A stretch of 64,000 nt of DNA from Cesiribacter sp. SM1 (GTDB taxonomy: Bacteria > Bacteroidota > Bacteroidia > Cytophagales > Cyclobacteriaceae), in the NCBI RefSeq assembly GCF_020178975.1, contig NZ_JAHXBU010000046.1:186001-250000 (forward strand). Direction: 5' to 3'. Below are positions 27,683 to 36,351 of this stretch, in pieces (position 1 is the first letter of the stretch; the number at the start of each line of letters is the position of its first letter). Made by a program: the position numbers and the translations under genes. A model generated the notes under the pieces. That model ran no database searches. It had not been told where the DNA came from and was given only the letters and a program-made list of their open reading frames with translations.

Positions 27683-29083
27683 TCAGCAAAAAAAATTCTT
27701 ATTAAAATTAATCAGGTACAACTCTTTTGTAGATCTTGTTATTGCGGTATACAGCCACCGAACCCATTCAATGCCAGTATTTTCCTCGGTAAGATAACCC
27801 TGCTCAACAAAAACCGCCTCCCACTGTCCGCCCTGTGCCTTATGGCAGGTAAGGGCATAGGCAAATTTTACCTGCAGGGCATTCAAATAACGGTCATTTC
27901 GCAGCGCCTCTTTTAGCTCCTTCCCCTGCAGATCGGCATAATCCTGTCGTACCGCGTTGTAAAGCTTTTTATTGTCTTCAGGACTAAGGGCCGGGTGCGG
28001 GGAGTGCAGGCTATCCAGTATCAGCATGGCATCAAAAGTTGGCATGTCGGGGTAATCCGGCAGCCGCAGCATAACATTAGCAAATCTTAGGCCATGCATC
28101 TCATCAAAGGAAATTATCTTTGTTACTTCTGCAAAATCTCCGTTTGCCAGAAAACCAGCCGGAGAATCATTGGGCAGCCAGGTATAATTGTTTTTGGCTA
28201 TCATGATAAGATCACCGGCATCCAGCTCACTTTCGGTAAAATGGATGGTGCGCCGGATGTACTGGTTGTACTGCACTGCTGCTTTATTGGAGCGGCATAT
28301 AATCAGGCTGTTTTCTTCTCCGTATTTGTTATAGGCATACCGAAGGCCGTCTTCCAGCCGCTCACTCGTCATGCGAAAGGTATCTTCAAAACTTTTGGTA
28401 TGCATTTGCACATCGGGCTTATCCTTTTGCAGCTCCTGCCGCAGGTTGGTTGCATTAAACAGGATGCCGCTGGTTTTCTCCTGCCGCACCACCTCTGTGA
28501 GCTGCACCTCCTCCACAGTTAAACGGTGGTACTGCCGTAAATAACCGGCGTTCAGGGCCGGGCTTGTTGCCTGGTGAACGGGCGGCAGCTGGGCATCATC
28601 TCCAATGAGCATAATTTTATTGCCTTCGCCTGAAAACACAAAATTCACAAGGTCTTTCAACAATCCGTAGCCGCCACCCGAAGGTGCATCCGAAAGCATG
28701 GAGGCCTCATCAACAATAAAGAGTGTATTCTTTGAGTAGTTTTTTTGCAGATCGCTGCCCCGGTACTCGCTGTCATCTTCAGAAAACTGGTGCCTGTATA
28801 TGATTTTATGAATGGTGAATGCCTGTCTTTTAGCATAGCCCGACATTACCTTGGCGGCCCTGCCCGTAGGAGCCACCAGCATATAACGGTAGCCAAAGCG
28901 AGGCAGCACCTGCACCAGGGCACTTACGGCAGTAGTTTTACCCGTACCGGCGTATCCGCGCAGAAGCAGGGTATGCCGCTCCTCCTGCTGCAGCAGAAAA
29001 TGATCCAGCTGATAAAAGAGCCGCATCTGGCCTTCGGTAGGCTTATGCTGAAACCGCTGGAGCATTAAATCGGAAGGTAGCAT
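27683..29083 (-). CDS. RecD/Dda-like SF1 DNA helicase
   Basis: A 466-residue superfamily 1 helicase of the RecD-like group. Motif I is GYAGTGKTT near residue 45, motif Ia is APTGRAAKVM, motif II is VDEASM, motif III is LIGDDAQLPPV, and motif V/VI is YALTCHKAQGGQW with LYTAITRS. The RecD2-type N-terminal domains are missing, so it is a short stand-alone helicase closer to Dda. It probably acts in repair or replication restart. Single gene. Confidence 0.9.
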   Translation of the reverse strand: MLPSDLMLQRFQHKPTEGQMRLFYQLDHFLLQQEERHTLLLRGYAGTGKTTAVSALVQVLPRFGYRYMLVAPTGRAAKVMSGYAKRQAFTIHKIIYRHQFSEDDSEYRGSDLQKNYSKNTLFIVDEASMLSDAPSGGGYGLLKDLVNFVFSGEGNKIMLIGDDAQLPPVHQATSPALNAGYLRQYHRLTVEEVQLTEVVRQEKTSGILFNATNLRQELQKDKPDVQMHTKSFEDTFRMTSERLEDGLRYAYNKYGEENSLIICRSNKAAVQYNQYIRRTIHFTESELDAGDLIMIAKNNYTWLPNDSPAGFLANGDFAEVTKIISFDEMHGLRFANVMLRLPDYPDMPTFDAMLILDSLHSPHPALSPEDNKKLYNAVRQDYADLQGKELKEALRNDRYLNALQVKFAYALTCHKAQGGQWEAVFVEQGYLTEENTGIEWVRWLYTAITRSTKELYLINFNKNFFC

Positions 29084-29230
29084 TTTAGGGTATTGGGTAG
29101 TTGGTATAGCGTGTTTAGTACAAAGTACAGGGTATATAGATAAAACGATGATAGCCGTTGGTTATATATTGCATTGCCACAACAGAGAGTGTCAGCAGGC
29201 AAAATATTCACTAACCCAGCAGCCACTCAC

Positions 29231-29680
29231 TCACTGCGGAAACACAGTGGCCATGGAGGTGGTGGCTTTGGCTACCAGGCGGCGTCGGGGTTCTTTGCCT
29301 TCTTCTTCTATTACATCCCACACCTCGGCTTCGCAAAAATTGATTTTGCGGCCCTGCTTCAGTACCCAGCCTATGGCATGCAGTTTCTGACCAATTGCAG
29401 GCAAAAAGTAAGAAACCTTAATTTCGGCAGTAACCACATGCTGATCTTCCGGCACCAGCGTATAAGCAGCAAAGCCCGCTGTTATATCGGCCAGGGTAGC
29501 AATCAGTCCGCCGTGGGCATAGCCCTTTTGCTGCTGATGTTTTTCTTCTACAGTTAGCCAGCCTTCGGTACGGCCCTCTTCTATTACCTGCAGATCGAAG
29601 CCAATGAGGTGCATAAAATGCTGGCGTTCTAAAAATTTTCTAACCCTTTTTTCAAAATGAGGGTTGTGCGTTTGAGTCAT
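29231..29680 (-). CDS. PaaI-type hotdog thioesterase
   Basis: A 149-residue single hotdog domain: a helix, then QQQKGYAHGGLIATLADITAG (the active-site HGG segment) and VTAEIKVSYFLPA. Hydrolyses acyl-CoA esters of unknown identity. ATG at 29680 (MTQTHN) is preferred; an ATG at 29698 adds six residues. Divergent from the Nudix gene across 45 bases. Confidence 0.88.
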   Translation of the reverse strand: MTQTHNPHFEKRVRKFLERQHFMHLIGFDLQVIEEGRTEGWLTVEEKHQQQKGYAHGGLIATLADITAGFAAYTLVPEDQHVVTAEIKVSYFLPAIGQKLHAIGWVLKQGRKINFCEAEVWDVIEEEGKEPRRRLVAKATTSMATVFPQ

Positions 29681-29725
29681 CTGAACTTTTTTGCACAAAT
29701 ATACGCAGTTAGGGCTGCACAGTAC

Positions 29726-30217
29726 ATGGATTTAGTAAAACAGGTAGAGAAACAATACGGGCACCGCCTGCGGCTTAGGGTGTGCGGCATTTGCATAGAA
29801 AATGAAAAACTACTGCTGGTGCACCACAAAGGCGTAGGACCCGAAGGCGAATTATGGTCACCTCCGGGGGGCGGTATGGAGTACGGCAGCACAGCGCCAG
29901 ATAACCTAAAGCGGGAGTTTTTGGAGGAAACAGGACTGGTGGTTGCGGTAGAGGAACAAATTTTTGTGCATGAGTACCTGGAGCCTCCCCTGCATGCTTT
30001 TGAGATTTTTTATATAGTAAAAGTAATGGGTGGAACGTTATATACCGGCTATGATCCCGAATCGGAAAGAGAGGCTCAGCTTATTCAGCACGTGAGCTTT
30101 ATAAGCTGGGAGGAGATCAAACAGAAACCACCGGCGCATCTGCACCAAATTTTAAAGCACAGTTCTTCGCTGCAAGACTTGTTATGCAGGCGCGGGTATT
30201 ATAAATTTAGCGTTTAG
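29726..30217 (+). CDS. Nudix hydrolase
   Basis: A 163-residue Nudix protein. The Nudix box runs from GGMEYGSTAPDNLKREFLEE to TGL, with the catalytic REFLEE glutamates. The N-terminal beta strands (LRVCGICIENEKLLLVHHKG) fit nucleoside diphosphate-X hydrolases, substrate unknown. I start at the ATG at 29726 (MDLVKQVEKQYG); an earlier ATG at 29657 lies inside the divergent thioesterase gene. Confidence 0.88.
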   Translation: MDLVKQVEKQYGHRLRLRVCGICIENEKLLLVHHKGVGPEGELWSPPGGGMEYGSTAPDNLKREFLEETGLVVAVEEQIFVHEYLEPPLHAFEIFYIVKVMGGTLYTGYDPESEREAQLIQHVSFISWEEIKQKPPAHLHQILKHSSSLQDLLCRRGYYKFSV

Positions 30218-30286
30218 AACCTGTTTTAGGCTAAATACTATTTAGTTTTCCTGTAAAATCTTTATACTTGCACAAAACCATTAAAA

Positions 30287-30874
30287 ATGACACCTACCAA
30301 AATCTTCTCGATTTTACTTTTCCTGGTAGCTATCGGATTAGGCTACTTTCTGGTAGATTCTATCAAATACCGCATCGACGAAAAAACCCGTGTTGCCAGA
30401 AATGAAGCACGTGTTATTGAAAAACTGAAAATGATCCGTGATGCGGAAACAGCTTATCTGGCCGTGCATGGCCGGTATACTGATAACTGGGACAGTCTGA
30501 TTAGCTTTATCAGGCAGGGTAGAATTCCTAACGTTGTTAAGCGTGAAACGGTAATTCCACTTGCTTACGGTGCAGATAGTGTGTATGTAGAGTACGATAC
30601 CCTTGGCTATGCAAGTGTGCGTGATTCACTGTTCAGCCCAAGCAAATATCCTACTTTCAACCCCGAAACCTTACCTGTAATTCCAGACAGTGATGGTCAG
30701 CGTTTTGAACTGTTTGCAGGTACTGTAACCACACCAGCCGGAGCAACAGTAAATGTTTTTGAGGCTAAGGATGTTTACGTACTCAACAAAGACCGCCTGA
30801 AAGAAACGCACCCTTACGGACCACTGCGTGTAGGTTCTCAAAACGAAGCTAGTATCCAAGGTAACTGGGAATAA
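30287..30874 (+). CDS. pseudopilin-like membrane protein
   Basis: A 195-residue protein with one N-terminal membrane helix (residues 6-24) running into a long charged helix (YRIDEKTRVARNEARVIEKLKMIRDAETAYLAVHGRYTDNWDSL). The helix-then-ETAYLAVHGRYT layout is like type II secretion pseudopilins and type IV pilins, but there is no prepilin peptidase site before the helix. The family is unassigned. A near-consensus TATACTTG lies 16 bases upstream. It is followed after five bases by DUF3822. Confidence 0.7.
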   Translation: MTPTKIFSILLFLVAIGLGYFLVDSIKYRIDEKTRVARNEARVIEKLKMIRDAETAYLAVHGRYTDNWDSLISFIRQGRIPNVVKRETVIPLAYGADSVYVEYDTLGYASVRDSLFSPSKYPTFNPETLPVIPDSDGQRFELFAGTVTTPAGATVNVFEAKDVYVLNKDRLKETHPYGPLRVGSQNEASIQGNWE

Positions 30875-30879
30875 AAACC

Positions 30880-31764
30880 TTGAACGCCATTTCTGCATCT
30901 TACTCGCTTGATCTAAAGATCAAAGACACCCGCTTCAGCATCGATAACCTGCAGGATTACAGCCTGCTGCTGCAAGCGGGTGAACGCGAGTTTCAGCTTG
31001 CAGTTATCGACACCAAAACCAGCCGCTGCCTGCTACTGGAACAGTACAATTTCAACAAGGTTAGCAGCGCGCAGGAATACCAGAAACTTATTGAATCTTT
31101 ATTCGAAGATCATCACCTGCTTATGGCAGGTTTCTGGCATTCAGTGAAGTTTTCGGTTAAAAATTCTTTTTTTAGCCTTATTCCCGCTGCTTTGTTCGAT
31201 AAGGAGCAGCTCCCTACCTATTTACGCCTTACAACGCCCCAGCTGGCCCTGAACCGTCCGCTCTATTACAAGCACCTGAAGAACAGCATTGTTACGGTAT
31301 TTGCTGCAGAACAGGCCCTGCTGGATTGGCTGAACAAGCGCTATGCAAACCTGAAGGTACAGGTACTTCACCACATCAGTGCATTCGTAGAGGGCATTTT
31401 GCACAACCCCGACCATAGCAGCCAGCGAGAAATATTCCTGTTACTGGAAAATGGGATACTGTCGGTTGTAATCACGCATGAGACAAAGCTGCAGTATGCT
31501 AGTGTTTTTCGCTGTGGTACTCCTGCAGACCTGTTGCGCTACCTAATGATGGTGATACAGCACTTTCAACTGGATCAGCATACTACCAAAATACAGCTCT
31601 GGGGCAATGTAGATGCCAGCTCTGCCTGGTTCAAAGAAATACAGCCTTACTTTGGAAATCTCTCCTTTGGTGGGCGTCCGCGTTACCTAAGCTTCGGCTA
31701 TGTGTTTGATGAAGTTCCCGAAGCGCGCTTTTACGATCTACTTAGCCAACACCTTTGCGAATAA
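30880..31764 (+). CDS. DUF3822 protein, actin-like ATPase fold
   Basis: A 294-residue DUF3822 protein. The pattern of two halves (residues 10-150, with LQAGEREFQLAVIDTKT and LIPAALFD; and 150-294, with LLLENGILSVVITHETKLQYASVFR) resembles the ASKHA/PilM duplicated fold. It starts at TTG 30880 and overlaps coaD by one base. The order pseudopilin-like, DUF3822, coaD suggests a small pilus-assembly-like pair of unknown role, as inference. Confidence 0.78.
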   Translation: MNAISASYSLDLKIKDTRFSIDNLQDYSLLLQAGEREFQLAVIDTKTSRCLLLEQYNFNKVSSAQEYQKLIESLFEDHHLLMAGFWHSVKFSVKNSFFSLIPAALFDKEQLPTYLRLTTPQLALNRPLYYKHLKNSIVTVFAAEQALLDWLNKRYANLKVQVLHHISAFVEGILHNPDHSSQREIFLLLENGILSVVITHETKLQYASVFRCGTPADLLRYLMMVIQHFQLDQHTTKIQLWGNVDASSAWFKEIQPYFGNLSFGGRPRYLSFGYVFDEVPEARFYDLLSQHLCE

Positions 31765-32228
31765 TGGAGAAACGTGTCGCATTATTTCCCGGCTCTTTCG
31801 ATCCTTTCACAAAAGGGCATTATGATATTGTAGAAAGAGGCTTAAAGCTTTTTGATGAGATCATTATTGCCATTGGCTATAACAGCAGTAAGCAAACCCG
31901 TTATTTTGCCATAGATGAAATGGTGGAGAGTATTAACGGCAGCTTTACCAATGAACCGAGGGTGAGTGTAATTACCTACAGCGAACTGACTGCCACACTG
32001 GCCCAGCGCCTGGGGGCACGGTACCTGCTAAGGGGCCTGCGTAATACAACAGATTTTGAATATGAAAACTCAGTGTCGCAGGTAAACCGTTATCTTTATC
32101 CGGAGCTGGAAACTGTTTTCCTCATCACATCGCCCTCCTATGCTGCCATAAACTCCACCATTATCCGGGAGGTACATAAATATGGTGGCGATGTAAGTGA
32201 ATTTCTGCCTTACCCCCTGAAGAAATAA
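31764..32228 (+). CDS. coaD: phosphopantetheine adenylyltransferase
   Basis: Makes dephospho-CoA from phosphopantetheine and ATP, the fourth step of CoA synthesis. The 154-residue protein has the nucleotidyltransferase motif GSFDPFTKGHYDI, LLRGLRNTTDFEYE, and INSTIIRE. The ATG at 31764 shares a base with the DUF3822 stop. A TTG nine bases upstream is unlikely. Confidence 0.96.
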   Translation: MEKRVALFPGSFDPFTKGHYDIVERGLKLFDEIIIAIGYNSSKQTRYFAIDEMVESINGSFTNEPRVSVITYSELTATLAQRLGARYLLRGLRNTTDFEYENSVSQVNRYLYPELETVFLITSPSYAAINSTIIREVHKYGGDVSEFLPYPLKK

Positions 32229-32236
32229 TAAACAAG

Positions 32237-32265
32237 AAAAAGCCCATCAGTACGATGGGCTTTTT
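32237..32265. terminator. bidirectional terminator after coaD
   Basis: AAAAAGCCCATC and GATGGGCTTTTT form a perfect stem around AGTAC, serving coaD and the convergent Nudix gene. Confidence 0.9.
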
Positions 32266-32289
32266 CTTTGATGAACTTAAGTTAGCGGC

Positions 32290-32976
32290 TCAGATAAGCT
32301 TGGTGCTAAGGCTGTAGTATCTTTTGATAACATGCCTGATGCTGCGGAAGGAATTAACCATTGCCACCTGTGCATCACGCCCGCCCATCCAGCGAACATC
32401 TGTAATGCCTTCTTCCAGCTGCGGCTTCATGTCCTTATCGTTGATACACTCCATGCGGTACCAGTGGGTTTTCTTGAGGTGCTTTTTGCCGTTGCGGATG
32501 TAGGTATGCCAGGTGTGGGTGATTTTGTCTCCCACCTTTGCTTTTACATTGCACTCTTCTTCCACTTCGCGTAAAGCACCTTTACGTTTACCTTCGCCTT
32601 TATCGAGCTTGCCTTTGGGCAGGTCCCACTTATTTTTGCGGTAGATCAGCAGAATCTGGTCGTCTTTTTCAACAATGCCTCCTCCTGCTTTTACAATCTT
32701 AAACTGCTTTTTAACAGCTTTCTTGATGCTCTTATACTCCTTGGGCTCTACACTAAAGGTAATGCTGTCGAGTGCCCTGAAATCTTTCTCGTGCATCATG
32801 TTAATGAGTGCCTGTACCTGTACCAGGGTAGCCCCCTTTACAAGCACATCATCGATCAGCTTTTTACTGTCGATGTTATTGGAGCGTGCATCAAGCACAA
32901 CGTCGTAAATCTTATGTTCCAGATCATCCGACGCTTTTGCCAGATTTACGGAAATGTCGTTAATGAAAATTTTCAT
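32290..32976 (-). CDS. Nudix domain protein with N-terminal extension
   Basis: A 228-residue protein. Residues about 90-228 form a Nudix domain with box GKLDKGEGKRKGALREVEEE then CNV (about 122-144), and WYRMECIND later. The 90-residue N-terminus (MKIFINDISVNLAKASDDLE, ...VLVKGATLVQVQALINMM) is specific to a Bacteroidota group; its role is unclear. The substrate could be a dinucleoside polyphosphate or ADP-sugar. Divergent from pyrE. Confidence 0.85.
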   Translation of the reverse strand: MKIFINDISVNLAKASDDLEHKIYDVVLDARSNNIDSKKLIDDVLVKGATLVQVQALINMMHEKDFRALDSITFSVEPKEYKSIKKAVKKQFKIVKAGGGIVEKDDQILLIYRKNKWDLPKGKLDKGEGKRKGALREVEEECNVKAKVGDKITHTWHTYIRNGKKHLKKTHWYRMECINDKDMKPQLEEGITDVRWMGGRDAQVAMVNSFRSIRHVIKRYYSLSTKLI

Positions 32977-33072
32977 GTAGCCAGTGCTATCGAGCCTGAA
33001 AGAAAAAAACTTTTAATGGATTCTACAACCAAAATGTAGAGTAAGTTACAGGCATTGCGTTAAATTCGCAGC

Positions 33073-33729
33073 ATGAGCTTAGCTGAAGATCCAAATCAAA
33101 TTAGCCGGCAAACAGCCAGCTTACTGCTGAAAATCGGTGCAATTCGCCTGCGCCCGGAGCAACCTTTTACCTGGGCCTCCGGCTGGAAATCACCTATCTA
33201 CTGCGACAACCGCTTATCTTTATCCTATCCGGATGTACGCACCTTTATCAAACGTGCATTAACGCAACTGGTTACCCGGGAGCACCCGCATGTTGAAGCA
33301 ATTGCTGGCGTAGCTACCGCAGGCATACCACAGGGCGCACTGGTAGCCGATGCCCTTAACCTGCCATTTGCCTATGTGCGCTCAAGCCCCAAAGGGCATG
33401 GCATGGAAAACCTGATAGAGGGAGACCTGCCCCGGGGAAGAAAAGTAGTGGTGATTGAGGACCTGATCTCCACAGGTGGCAGCTCATTAAAAGCTGCCGA
33501 AGCCCTGCAAAAACATGGATGCCAGGTGTTGGGCATGGTAAGTATTTTTACCTATGGCTTTGAGGTGGCCAGGCAAAACTTTGCTACCGCTGGTATTCCC
33601 CTGCACAGCTTAAGCAACTACCAGCTCCTGATTGAAGAAGCCCAGTCCATGGGCATGATTGGTGCTGCAGAAACAGAATCCCTGCAGGAATGGCGCAGCC
33701 AGCCCGATCAGTGGGGTAGAGACAAATAA
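33073..33729 (+). CDS. pyrE: orotate phosphoribosyltransferase
   Basis: Fifth step of UMP synthesis: joins orotate to PRPP. The 218 residues include TWASGWKSPIYCDNRLSLSYPDVR, AGVATAGIPQGALVAD and the PRPP loop VVVIEDLISTGGS near residue 130. A near-consensus promoter element TAAATTCG ends four bases before the ATG. Single pyrimidine gene here. Confidence 0.96.
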   Translation: MSLAEDPNQISRQTASLLLKIGAIRLRPEQPFTWASGWKSPIYCDNRLSLSYPDVRTFIKRALTQLVTREHPHVEAIAGVATAGIPQGALVADALNLPFAYVRSSPKGHGMENLIEGDLPRGRKVVVIEDLISTGGSSLKAAEALQKHGCQVLGMVSIFTYGFEVARQNFATAGIPLHSLSNYQLLIEEAQSMGMIGAAETESLQEWRSQPDQWGRDK

Positions 33730-33758
33730 AATGATCAGAACGGGTTAAGTGGGGAGGC

Positions 33759-34541
33759 TTAGGGCATGCCGAAGCCTTCTTCTATGCCCAGCCCGAAGAG
33801 TGCAAAATCGTAGCGCACAGGGTCATGCGGATCCAGGCTGCGCAGGTGGCCTGTAAGTTCAAGAGCTGTTTGCCAGCTGCTGCCCTTGCGGGTAATCAGT
33901 CTGAGGCTGCGGGCTACACGCTCCACATGCACATCGCAGGGGCAAACCAGTTGTGCCGGAGATATTCTATTCCAGAGCCCAAAGTCTACACCTTTGTTGT
34001 CCTTGCGTACCATCCAGCGCAGGTACATATTAAGCCTTTTACATGCCGAATTTCTGGCAGGTGTGGCAACATGCTTTCTGGTTCTGTCGGGGGCATCGGG
34101 CAGGCTAAAGAACAGCTTATAGAAGTGAACGAGACCCTCTTCTACAGTATCGGCACCTTTTTGCAGACCCATCAGAAAGGCGTCTTCCAGGGAATTGTGC
34201 TGCTTATAATACCAGGATAGAAAATAGACAAAATAGAGCAGGTCTGTATCGTTGAAAGTACGGTGGCAGAAACCCTGCAGGCGCCGCAGGTCATCATCTG
34301 TGTGGTGCAGCATAAAATCATGGGGGGCATCATCCATCAGGGCCATCAGCTGCCTGCATTTGCTAAGGATCATGCTGCGCCTGCCCCAGCCCAGGGTAGC
34401 CGCAAAAAAGCCACTGATTTCAATATCCTGTAGCTTGCTGAAGGAACGCGGTATGGCGATGGGATCGTTGGGAATAAAGGAGGGCTGGTTATACAGAGAG
34501 GCCTTTTCATCCAGGAATCTCTTTAGCTCTATTTTATTCAT
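33759..34541 (-). CDS. TIGR02757 (DUF2400) family protein
   Basis: A 260-residue protein of the TIGR02757 family, with all expected segments: LKRFLDEKASLYN, FFAATLGWGRRSMIL, RTFNDTDLLYFVYFLSWYY, NMYLRWMVRKD and CPCDVHVERVAR. The last resembles the helix-hairpin-helix/EndoIII core, so a DNA-glycosylase-like fold is possible. Function unknown. Starts at ATG 34541; the upstream gene ends 13 bases before, so both are probably in one transcript. Confidence 0.85.
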   Translation of the reverse strand: MNKIELKRFLDEKASLYNQPSFIPNDPIAIPRSFSKLQDIEISGFFAATLGWGRRSMILSKCRQLMALMDDAPHDFMLHHTDDDLRRLQGFCHRTFNDTDLLYFVYFLSWYYKQHNSLEDAFLMGLQKGADTVEEGLVHFYKLFFSLPDAPDRTRKHVATPARNSACKRLNMYLRWMVRKDNKGVDFGLWNRISPAQLVCPCDVHVERVARSLRLITRKGSSWQTALELTGHLRSLDPHDPVRYDFALFGLGIEEGFGMP

Positions 34542-34554
34542 AACACTTCCTGAT

Positions 34555-35100
34555 TCAGGGCAGCTGGTCTGCATCTACCATCAATCGTTTTTCCTGCTCG
34601 TCTTCCTTCCAGATTACCTCTACCCTGTCATGATCATGTTCCTTTACCTCCCAGTAAAAGGTAGGCATGGTAGCAATAAGCAGCGGTGAATCAAGCCCCG
34701 GCTTTACATATACCAGTTCAAACTGTTCCAGCTCATGTTCTGCAATGGTTGGCCAGCGCTGTAATATAAAGCCCTCTCCCATGGGCACGGCAAAATCGCT
34801 CCAGTAACTATGCTGCATATCCTTAATAGCAGGCGATGAGCGGTAATTATAGAGCACAGGTCCAAACTGCACCTCATGCACCGCTTTTCTGCTTAGGTAT
34901 AGCCCATGGTGGCTGGTAAAAGGCTGCCAGCCGTCGGTAGCGCTTTCAGTTGTTTCGGTATTTGCTGCAGCAGGAGCAAATAACTTTGAAATAGCAGAAA
35001 TCACGCTTACCAGGCCTATAAAAAGCAGTGAGAATAAGGTGATAAAAGGGTAGAATATTACAAAAAGCACTTGCCAGGCTTTTTTATAGAAGGTACTCAT
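34555..35100 (-). CDS. membrane-anchored hypothetical protein
   Basis: Not recognised. The 181 residues begin with a strong N-terminal membrane helix (about 8-40, FVIFYPFITLFSLLFIGLV) followed by a soluble part with an Ala/Thr linker and beta-rich stretches (HHGLYLSRKAVHEVQFGPV, GEGFILQRW). Orientation is unclear. Located directly upstream of the TIGR02757 gene. Confidence 0.7.
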   Translation of the reverse strand: MSTFYKKAWQVLFVIFYPFITLFSLLFIGLVSVISAISKLFAPAAANTETTESATDGWQPFTSHHGLYLSRKAVHEVQFGPVLYNYRSSPAIKDMQHSYWSDFAVPMGEGFILQRWPTIAEHELEQFELVYVKPGLDSPLLIATMPTFYWEVKEHDHDRVEVIWKEDEQEKRLMVDADQLP

Positions 35101-35165
35101 TGGCAGAATAAAGCAATTATACGTATGCTAGGAACAGTAACGGACTAAAATGGTTCCCGTAACAC

Positions 35166-35192
35166 AAAAAGCCCCACCAGGGGCGGGGCTTT
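35166..35192 (-). terminator. terminator after the LysM/RlpA-like gene
   Basis: AAAGCCCC (35168-35175) pairs with GGGGCTTT (35185-35192); the minus strand continues with a T-run, 18 bases past the stop of the LysM gene. Confidence 0.8.
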
Positions 35193-35209
35193 AAGATAGT
35201 ACAAATTTC

Positions 35210-36337
35210 TTAAGGTACATAAGTTAAGCGCACCGGTACTTTTTCGCTGTAGGCACCCAATTTTTCATAGGCCTTGCGCGACAGCTTGATAAGCACTTTG
35301 TCGTTTGGTGCTGTAGCCGGCAATTTGCCAACAACCCGAACAAACACACTAAGGTTATTCATTTCGTTGTGCACCTGCATGATGGTGCCAATTGGTGCAG
35401 TACGGTGCAGGGCCAGGTATTTCTTGGTGTTCAGCGAGTCGTCAATGGTCATGGCCATGCCCATTTCTGTGATTTTGCGAACGCTGCCTTTCTCCATGGT
35501 AGAGGTTTCCAGCTCTTCCTGGCTTTGATCGCCAACCTGCGCTATTGCAATAGGGTTGGTATTATAACCATACTCCTTGGGTTTCTCTTCCTCCACCCCG
35601 TTACGCACTACCCTGTCAGTACTTTTGCGGGGCAGCCCTTTGGCAATGCCCACCACCAGTTTCTGGCCAATGCCCAGGTTATCGGTAACCAGCTGGTTCC
35701 ACTCCCGCACCTGTGCAACATTGGTATCGTACATTTTAGCAATACTGTAGAGAGTCTCCTGCTCCTCTACGGTGTGCACTATTTTGCCTGAAAAGTCAAT
35801 CCTGGCCTGCTGCTGTGCAGGTGTAGGCGCTGTATTACCGGGCCTGTTAACGCTGGCTGTAGTACTGCTGCCTGCGGCCGATGCTGTAGCATTTGTGGCA
35901 CTGGCCGGCCTGTTTACCCGAAGGCGGTCTCCCGGGCTAATGGAGTTACCGGCAATATTATTCCATTGCTTGAGCTCCTCTATGCCAACATTGTATTGCC
36001 TGCTGATGCTGTAAAGTGTTTCTTTAGGCTCCACCGTATGGAACCTGCCGTTTGCAGCAGTAGCAGCCTGGTTAGGCCTGGTGTATGGTACTTTGATGAT
36101 GGTACCAACTTTTAAACCTGTTTCAGTTTCAGGATTAACCTTTACCAGGTCGGCAACGGATAGGTTGTATTTATTGGCAATTCCGAAAAGTGTTTCTTTT
36201 GGTTCTACCCGGTACAGTACATAAGTTTTACCGTTCACAACTTCTGTACCTACAGAATCCTTCAGTAGCAGCACGCTGGCTTGTGCAACCATTATGCTTC
36301 CCAACCAAAGTATAAAAAAGGCAGTAAGTCTTTTCAT
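35210..36337 (-). CDS. secreted LysM protein with RlpA-like C-terminus
   Basis: A 375-residue exported protein with signal peptide (MKRLTAFFILWLGSIMVAQA). Three LysM repeats follow: YRVEPKETLFGIANKYNLSV near 45, HTVEPKETLYSISRQYNVG near 105, and HTVEEQETLYSIAKMYDTN near 190. They are separated by a Ser/Thr/Ala linker. The last 95 residues (LALHRTAPIGTIMQVHNEMN onwards) look like an RlpA-type double-psi barrel. The protein probably binds peptidoglycan in the periplasm. ATG at 36337 chosen for the signal peptide; it follows the upstream gene by 14 bases. Confidence 0.88.
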   Translation of the reverse strand: MKRLTAFFILWLGSIMVAQASVLLLKDSVGTEVVNGKTYVLYRVEPKETLFGIANKYNLSVADLVKVNPETETGLKVGTIIKVPYTRPNQAATAANGRFHTVEPKETLYSISRQYNVGIEELKQWNNIAGNSISPGDRLRVNRPASATNATASAAGSSTTASVNRPGNTAPTPAQQQARIDFSGKIVHTVEEQETLYSIAKMYDTNVAQVREWNQLVTDNLGIGQKLVVGIAKGLPRKSTDRVVRNGVEEEKPKEYGYNTNPIAIAQVGDQSQEELETSTMEKGSVRKITEMGMAMTIDDSLNTKKYLALHRTAPIGTIMQVHNEMNNLSVFVRVVGKLPATAPNDKVLIKLSRKAYEKLGAYSEKVPVRLTYVP

Positions 36338-36351
36338 ATGCTCCCCTCTGT

